A stretch of 64,000 nt of DNA from Calendula officinalis. Lineage: Eukaryota; Streptophyta; Magnoliopsida; Asterales; Asteraceae. A program made the position numbers and the translations under genes. The stretch spans positions 26,291,873 through 26,355,872 of the forward strand of contig OY970820.1 of NCBI GenBank assembly GCA_963853835.1. Direction: 5' to 3'. Below the pieces are notes generated by a model, which was not told where the DNA came from, did no database searches, and worked only from the letters and a program-made list of their open reading frames with translations. Below, in pieces: positions 58,446-64,000 of this stretch (position 1 is its first letter; the number at the start of each line of letters is the position of its first letter).

Positions 58446-58919
58446 TCAAACAGGCGAGTCAACCAGGAGTGCAGCTCTGCAAATAGGACAGCTGGAATGA
58501 GCAGTGAGCCATTTATTTACACACTCGCAGTGATAAGCATGACTGCAATTCGGCAACACCTTCACTTTCTCACCTTCTTCAAACACTCCCAGACATATAC
58601 TACACTCCGATTCACCGGCGGTCTCAGAAGTCCGGTGGTGCAGAGTGATCGGAAGGCTATCAATCATCACTGAATCCAGCCCTCGCGGTCGAGAAACTGG
58701 CCGGAGGTGCGGCGAAGACGTGGCGGCGTCCTCCACGGCGGTGGAAGATGACGACGATCGGCAGATCCACCGAGCGTAGAGGAAAAGAAGCGTGATTAAT
58801 AATATAACGGAGAAGAGAACGATGATGAAGAAGAGTGTGCGGCCGCGGATCTGAAAATTTTTATCGTCGAGCTCGTCGTAGCGCCAATGGAACGCCTGAG
58901 AGTCTTGTTGAGTGGCCAT
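58446..58919 (-). CDS. RING-H2 E3 ubiquitin ligase of the ATL family
   Basis: 157 residues, no intron. One membrane helix at about residues 28-50 (RTLFFIIVLFSVILLITLLF), a GLD motif (SRPRGLDSVMIDSLP) and a complete RING-H2 finger CX2CX15CX1HX2HX2CX10CX2C (CSIC...CSHAYHC...CPIC) near the C-terminus: the exact ATL domain order. ATL proteins are membrane-anchored E3 ligases that pass ubiquitin from E2 to target proteins. The N-terminus (AFHWRYDELDDKNFQIRGR) recalls the short ATL66-like branch, which I suggest from general knowledge. The frame is open to 59192, but the ATG at 58919 was chosen: it has A at -3 and G at +4, and leaves a leader of about 50 bases after the TATA box at 58998. An ATG at 58958 would add 13 residues. 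The only likely functional host gene here. Confidence 0.9.
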   Translation of the reverse strand: MATQQDSQAFHWRYDELDDKNFQIRGRTLFFIIVLFSVILLITLLFLYARWICRSSSSSTAVEDAATSSPHLRPVSRPRGLDSVMIDSLPITLHHRTSETAGESECSICLGVFEEGEKVKVLPNCSHAYHCECVNKWLTAHSSCPICRAALLVDSPV

Positions 58920-58997
58920 TTGTCGGAGGTTATGGGCGGTGTTCCGGTGGAGCGGCATATATTGGAGGGAAGTGATGAGCTGGGAGGGAAGGGTTGG

Positions 58998-59005
58998 TAT
59001 AAATA
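58998..59005 (-). promoter_or_regulatory. TATA box of the ATL gene
   Basis: The minus strand reads TATTTATA (TATAAATA on +), 79 bp upstream of the chosen ATG, within a CT-rich leader typical of plant core promoters. Confidence 0.5.
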
Positions 59006-59323
59006 ATAAAGAAAAAGTGAAAAAAGGAAAGAGAAATGACAAGTTGCTTAAATTAAAGGGGGTGTAGGTGTAAATAAAGCGAGAGTAGCGTGAATGTCGC
59101 GATTTAGGAAAGCAAACATGTGATCCCGAAAGTAACTCACATATGTCTCTATACCTACCTATTATTTTAAGAGTACCTAGCCTTTTAAACAATATCTATA
59201 AAACTATAATTATAATAGTGATGATGGTAGTTATAAACGTCGGTTAAATGTACTGAGCACAAGTTCATGAAGCGGTTGTTAATAACATTTTCTTGTCTTA
59301 GCTAATAATTTTAGGGTTTTGCT

Positions 59324-59860
59324 TAGGGTGAAAACGAGCCGAGCTGTTCGTTAGCTACTGGGGATCGACTCGTTAAAAGCTCGAAACGAGCCGAGTTTAA
59401 ACGAGTATGAGCCGAGTCTGATCTTAACTAAGAGTTCGTTTATTAAACGAGCCTGAGCTTGATCCACTAAGATTGATTAGGCTCGCGAGCTAAACGAGCA
59501 AATATATATTAATTATTACAAAAATATAATTATATATTGTATATTTTTATACTTATATGTGTATGTATACTATACATATATATATGTATATAACATAATA
59601 TAATATAAAAATGGAATGTTGACATAATATATTAAATATTATAATTAAATAAAAAAATTATATATTTTTTATATATGGGAGCTTAAATAATCCTAATCGA
59701 GCCGACAGCCGAGCCCGAATCTAAGAAAACCTAAACGAACTAAGCTCGAGTTTTACATATAAGGCTCGAAACAGGCCGAGCTCGAGCTCCTTAAAACTTA
59801 AACGAGTCGAGCTCAAACCTAGTCGAGCTCGAGCTCGAGCTCGGCTCATTTACACCCCTA
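59324..59860. mobile_element. hAT-type MITE
   Basis: Terminal inverted repeats TAGGGTGAAAACGAGCCGAGC and (from the other end) TAGGGGTGTAAATGAGCCGAG. Flanked by a perfect 8-bp duplication GTTTTGCT (59316-59323 and 59861-59868). 537 bp, with GAGCTCGAGCTCG-rich arms and an AT-rich centre and no frame. 8-bp duplications and TAGGG-type ends are typical of hAT elements. Confidence 0.88.
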
Positions 59861-59868
59861 GTTTTGCT

Positions 59869-60546
59869 AGAGCGTGCCCCTTTAGCATACAAAGATTTAA
59901 TAAATAATACGATAATGATGATTTAATATATAAAAAATTTCTTAATTAGAATAAAATAATATTTATGAATTTTTATTAGTTTTGTATTATGGCCCAGGGC
60001 ACACATTTATTAAATCCCATAATTTTATTATTTACTAACATAAATATGGGTACTTTTTGTACAAAAAAATAAATAAACAATGAAATCTTTGAATTATAAT
60101 TTTCAACTCTCGAGGTCATATCATAAAAACTTTATATTAAGCTGATTTTCTCATTTCAACGTTAATTTTGGAAAAAGACATTGTTATTGAATTTTAGACA
60201 TCATGTCAATTTTTTATGTTAAAAAAACAAATTATGAAAAAAAACATAAATTTTAACGGGCTCTACTGAATTATAGAGCTTTTCCATCCATAGAAAATTA
60301 AAAAATATCTTATTCCAATACGGTTTTGAAAACGGAATCACGAACCGGTTTTTTTATCACGTCTACATAGAGGAGCGACAAATAGTTCATGGCTGACAAA
60401 TATTGAGAACAAACGAAAAGATTTAGCCCATAATTAAATAAAAATATAGATGACAAGAGAATTAGATGGGACATAATTAAAATATTGTATTGATGGATAT
60501 AAGTCATTTAGTTTTCCTTTAATCGATTACATGACCTAATTATATA
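59869..60546. other. Intergenic, nothing recognised
   Basis: AT-rich with no feature beyond short A/T runs. A 65-codon minus frame at 60310-60507 has no domain and is not called. Confidence 0.6.
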
Positions 60547-60569
60547 CTTCCCCCGTTTCAAAATAAGTG
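60547..60569 (+). mobile_element. Stowaway-like MITE end (single end)
   Basis: ACTTCCCCCGTTTCAAAATA resembles the CTCCCTCCGTCCCAAAATAA terminus of Tc1/mariner Stowaway MITEs. The opposite end was not found. Inside, ATACATTAGATGTAAT (60591) and ATTGCACCTAATGTAT (60725) form an imperfect inverted pair. Confidence 0.45.
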
Positions 60570-60904
60570 ATACGATTATGTTACAGGGGCATACATTAGA
60601 TGTAATTAATAAAGTATTTGGTTTTTTAATATATTTTGAATAATATTAGTTATCTTTCACTGTTACCATTTATAAGATGCAATAAATACAATTTTGATTT
60701 AAATGTAAACTTAATGTTCATTGATTGCACCTAATGTATCTCTTAGTAAACAATCCCTTAATATAAAAGTTTCATGTATGGCAGATTCTGTTAATACTTA
60801 ATACTAACATTTTTCAATGGATTCCATGTTGGTTTATTGAATAAGTGGACACTTTTTGTTCTTCAAGTTTGCTTTTAAGATTTTCTTTTTTTATAAAGAA
60901 GAGT

Positions 60905-61861
60905 TGTTGGATCCCAACAACACAAACGTGTTGCGTTATGACCGAGTAACGAAGATAAGATAAGTGAACAACAAGATTTCAATGATTAAGAGTTTATTAA
61001 AACAACTTAATACAGTACAAAGTTTGCGTAAATAGATAGTACAAAACTAACTAAAACTCTATACTTGAAATGACACTTTAGACCGCTCAAACTAGATGAG
61101 TATACGCTGAGAGTTATATCAGCTGATACTAACAGCTGATATTAATGCCTTAGTAATAACTATGAAGGAGTTAATACTTAGACAAATAACTAACTCTCAG
61201 AGAATGTTCTTGTGCTATGATTTCTAAAGGTGTGTGTAAATGCAAGCATTTACGTCTGTATTTATAGCCCAAGATCCATGTTCCTTAGTCCACAAGTTTG
61301 ACGACGTGTAAACATATTATTCGTCGATGTGGACTTGTATATGGATCATTAAATGCTCTTGCACAAGTTATTGTCCCAAGTGTACTTTGTGTCAACTACT
61401 TCCGGTACCCTTTCTGACGCACAGTGAAAGGTGTACTACATAAGTACAGAAATAGTTGACTTTCTCTTTACATGCTTGAGGGACAAACGATGATAATGTA
61501 CTGACATTATCTTCTATTCCAAAATAGAAGATCTTCATCGTTTTCTTCTTCTTTGAGCGGGAAAGGGAAATGTTCAAGGTGTCAATGAACATTTCCTTCA
61601 AGTCTTTATCTGCAGCAGATACTATCAGCTGATTCCACAATCAGCTGAATAGTCTTCTTTTTGTCTTTGTCCTTTGGTCATAGACTTCGAATGAACTCTC
61701 GTTAATAGCTGCTGATTTGACTTGTATCCTAAAGCTAAGTACGTACTCAGCTGAAGGTTTATTGTATATACTTGCTTCAGCTGAGATACATACTTCAGCT
61801 GTTATTTATTCTTCTTGGCTATCGATCATCAATTCTTATTTACTTAGTCTTGGGACTAACA
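60905..61861 (-). repeat. Element H 3' LTR (minus strand)
   Basis: On + it runs from TGTTGGATCC to GGACTAACA; on the minus strand it starts TGTTAGTCCC, directly after the purine tract AGGGGGAGAT. 957 bp. TATA box on the minus strand at 61259-61266 (TATAAATA). It contains seven CAGCTG palindromes. The other LTR is outside the window. Left flank candidate duplication AGAGT (60900-60904). Confidence 0.82.
61259..61266 (-). promoter_or_regulatory. TATA box of element H LTR
   Basis: Minus-strand TATAAATA in GGGCTATAAATACAGACG. Confidence 0.6.
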
Positions 61862-61871
61862 ATCTCCCCCT
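61862..61871 (-). promoter_or_regulatory. Polypurine tract of element H
   Basis: The minus strand reads AGGGGGAGAT, same form as in F (GGGGGAGAT), abutting the LTR. Confidence 0.85.
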
Positions 61872-62069
61872 ATTTGATGCAATCGAATAGCCGTATAAGT
61901 GTAACCCTGTAATGATTCAGCTGATGAGATCAGCTGAATACTTATGTGCTTTGACCCTTAGGGTTCTTTTGTATATGTTTATCTTTTTACAATTTTTACA
62001 AGTATATTACACAACTTTTGATTTTCTATTGATAAGGCAATTAAAATTATAAGGAAAATAAAAAAAAAA

Positions 62070-64000
62070 CTATAATGCCTTGGATATAGCTGATCCAACG
62101 ACATTGCGATACAATGAGTTGAAGGCTGAGGTTATTAATTTCTTCATTTCTCTTCCTTCTTCAGTAGAGGAACTCAGCAGCTTGTGATAGATCATAAGTT
62201 GATCCACATCACATAGATCCATCTCATCTTCTCGCTGAAAGCACTGCTCCTTCTTCTTCTCCAGATAGCAAAAACCATAAATTGGTTCTTTTACGATCAG
62301 CATAGGGACAAAGTTAACTCCCGTGGGGATGGATTTTGTGATATTGGGTCTTGGTTGTTTTGCAAATATGAATGATGACCCAATATCCAGGGGTCTGGAG
62401 TCAGCAAGAGGCTCGAGGAGAACGGACTTACGTTTCTCCCCTCTTGCTGAGGAGCTTTCACCAGCAGATCCTCCGACAGCAGCTGTTTGAGATTCACACA
62501 ATTCAGGAGGTATGCAATATACCAACTCAGGAGCTTGTCTCCTGATTGCATCGCATAGAGTCTTGAAAGAGTAGATTGCGAATTTTATCTTGTTTTCAAG
62601 ATCTGTTATAATCTGCGATGGTTTTGCAGATCTGGCAGCTGCTTCAGCTTCTTTCCATTCATCGTAGTTGAGAACGAAGCTGATCTTGTTCAGAGGGAAC
62701 TTTTCATTGACCACATTTCCTCCAGCTCTTGTTATTACAATTTCATCAGAAGAGCTGGGATCGAATCTGGGGGCCCTTACGCTGGTGATCTTTGCTTTTT
62801 GCCTACGCTGATAAAGAACTTTATTGAACAACCTAATGTTCTCAGCTCTTTGGGCTTCAGCTCTTTGATACAGCTCTTCATGAGTTTTTCTTTGAAGGGC
62901 AATGGCTGTATCAAGATCAGTAGCGGTTCTAACTTCATTTAGAATGAGGTTTTTAACCGCAACAGATGTAGACTCCCCCTCAGCAGGATAAGGGATATCC
63001 TGTATAATAGGCTGAGGGTTTTGGATTTGCGGGGCTTGGACTTGTGGGCCCTCAACTGATTTAAAGGAATCAACGATTTTAACAAAACCAGTTGAGGGTA
63101 CACCTTCTTCTTCTTGTGTTCCAGCAGAGGTGATAGGTGGAATTCTTGAGTTATCACCTGCTGGAACGTCTTCAGTATTGGCTCCAATAGCAGAGGTGAC
63201 TAAAGATTCTTGTTGTTCACCTGCTGAAGTGGCCTCTTTCTCCCCCTCAGAGAGTTCCCGAAGAAGAGGGGTACTCTCTGGTGCTGAAGCAGGACGGACA
63301 ACAGCGGCACCCTCATTGAGCTTTGCAAGAATGAGGTCAAGGGTGCCTTGGAGACCAGCGACTTGGGAAGTCAGCGAGCTGACTTCAGTCTCCATTTTGT
63401 CCAACCTGGTGGACACAGCAGAAGCTGATTCCTCAATAGCCTGAGAAAGGTGGCTATGAGTAAGTGTCAGCAGAGACTCTTACTTTGATTGGGCAAGAGC
63501 CAGGCTGTACCGAACTTCGGAGAGAAGTTGGTCTTGGTCGACTCTGTCAGAATCATGAAGGGAGTTCAACGCTTGACGCACGTAGTCGTTAAGAGATAGG
63601 AACCCGCTGGTGTTAATGCGAATCTGATCAGAAAGAAGAGCCAGCTGAGGAGCCTAAGAATGAACCTCAGTGTGCAGAGAAGTGATGCTGGAAGAGAGAT
63701 TCTCAGCAGTTTGGGCAAACTTCTTTGGAACATCCTTGCGAAGGGAGTCCATCTCCTTACTCAGCGTGGCCATCCCAGGTCGAATCTGGGATGTAACAAC
63801 TCTAGACATCAGAGCAGCAGCTGCTCTGATGGGAATGCGTCCTCCAGCTTTGCTGGATTCAGCATGGGACACTTGGACGCTTTGGGGGTAGGGGTCCGGC
63901 ATGTCTCCAGCTTGAGGGGTAACCTCGGCTGTGGGAGTGAGTGTTCCTGAGTTAGGAGGAATGGCTCCTATGGGTTGCTCAGGGACTATGGAGGGTGAGT
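62070..64000 (-). pseudogene. Accessory 3' ORF of element H, two nonsense codons, runs off the window
   Basis: One minus-strand frame continues from the right edge to 62070, broken only by TAG at 63654-63656 and TAA at 63480-63482. From the N-side: a Pro-rich stretch (PNSGTLTPTAEVTP), helical segments, a heptad-like coiled coil (RLDKMETEVSSLTSQVAGLQ), an acidic Ser/Pro/Glu linker, RAEAQRAENIRLFNKVLYQR, and a C-terminal region (KEPIYGFCYLEKKKEQCF; EEGREMKKLITSAFNSLY). Layout and position before the purine tract match exon 2 of C and F, with weak similarity at the C-terminus (GYMYTDSDDRECF in C). Function unknown. Confidence 0.65.

Noticed and set aside
58920..59192. N-terminal extension of the ATL frame by 91 codons
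   Set aside because: The extension crosses the TATA box and CT-rich leader and adds residues unlike ATL proteins; the ATG at 58919 has better context and length.

Overview
This is a stretch of plant nuclear DNA, almost certainly from a eudicot. It is AT-rich and consists mostly of nested LTR retrotransposons. Only one convincing host gene is present, a short intronless RING-H2 (ATL-type) E3 ligase on the minus strand at 58446-58919. The types of element suggest a large repeat-rich genome such as a composite (Asteraceae), but no species call can be made from sequence alone. No bacterial genes, rRNA, true tRNA genes or CRISPR array were found.

The first 57 kb reads as insertions within insertions. 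The oldest layer is G, a Ty3/gypsy element of Tat type on the minus strand. Its gag is split between 53794-54190 and 16838-17454, and its pol lies at 14684-16792. Element E, a minus-strand Ty1/copia, inserted into G gag; it spans 17455-53793 with a perfect 5-bp target duplication ATTCC. Element D (+ strand, gag but no visible pol) sits in E reverse transcriptase. Element C (+, 22475-33657, duplication GTTAG) is in the 3' LTR of D. Element F (+, 35149-46690, duplication GTTTT) is also in E reverse transcriptase. A Helitron and a MULE-type MITE sit in the 5' LTR of E. B, an inverted sister of D, is inserted in the second RNase H domain of G (8403-14683). B is cut by A (1-8402), a non-coding LARD-like element whose left LTR runs off the window. 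A solo LTR (54650-57260) lies in the presumed LTR of G.

C and F are the most informative pieces: two closely related 11-kb SIRE-like copia elements whose LTR pairs differ at about 6-7 positions in 508-509 bp. Between pol and the 3' LTR each carries what looks like an independent transcription unit: a conserved hairpin, a TATA box, a pyrimidine-rich leader, a first exon, a GT-AG intron that joins the frames exactly, and a second exon ending just before the polypurine tract. Each copy is broken by different mutations. A more distant relative of the second exon is at the right edge (62070-64000, minus), in element H, whose 3' LTR is 60905-61861.

The right part (57.3-60.9 kb) is the only gene-like territory: the ATL gene with a TATA box, an hAT MITE with perfect 8-bp duplication, a tRNA-derived SINE-like head and one Stowaway-like end.
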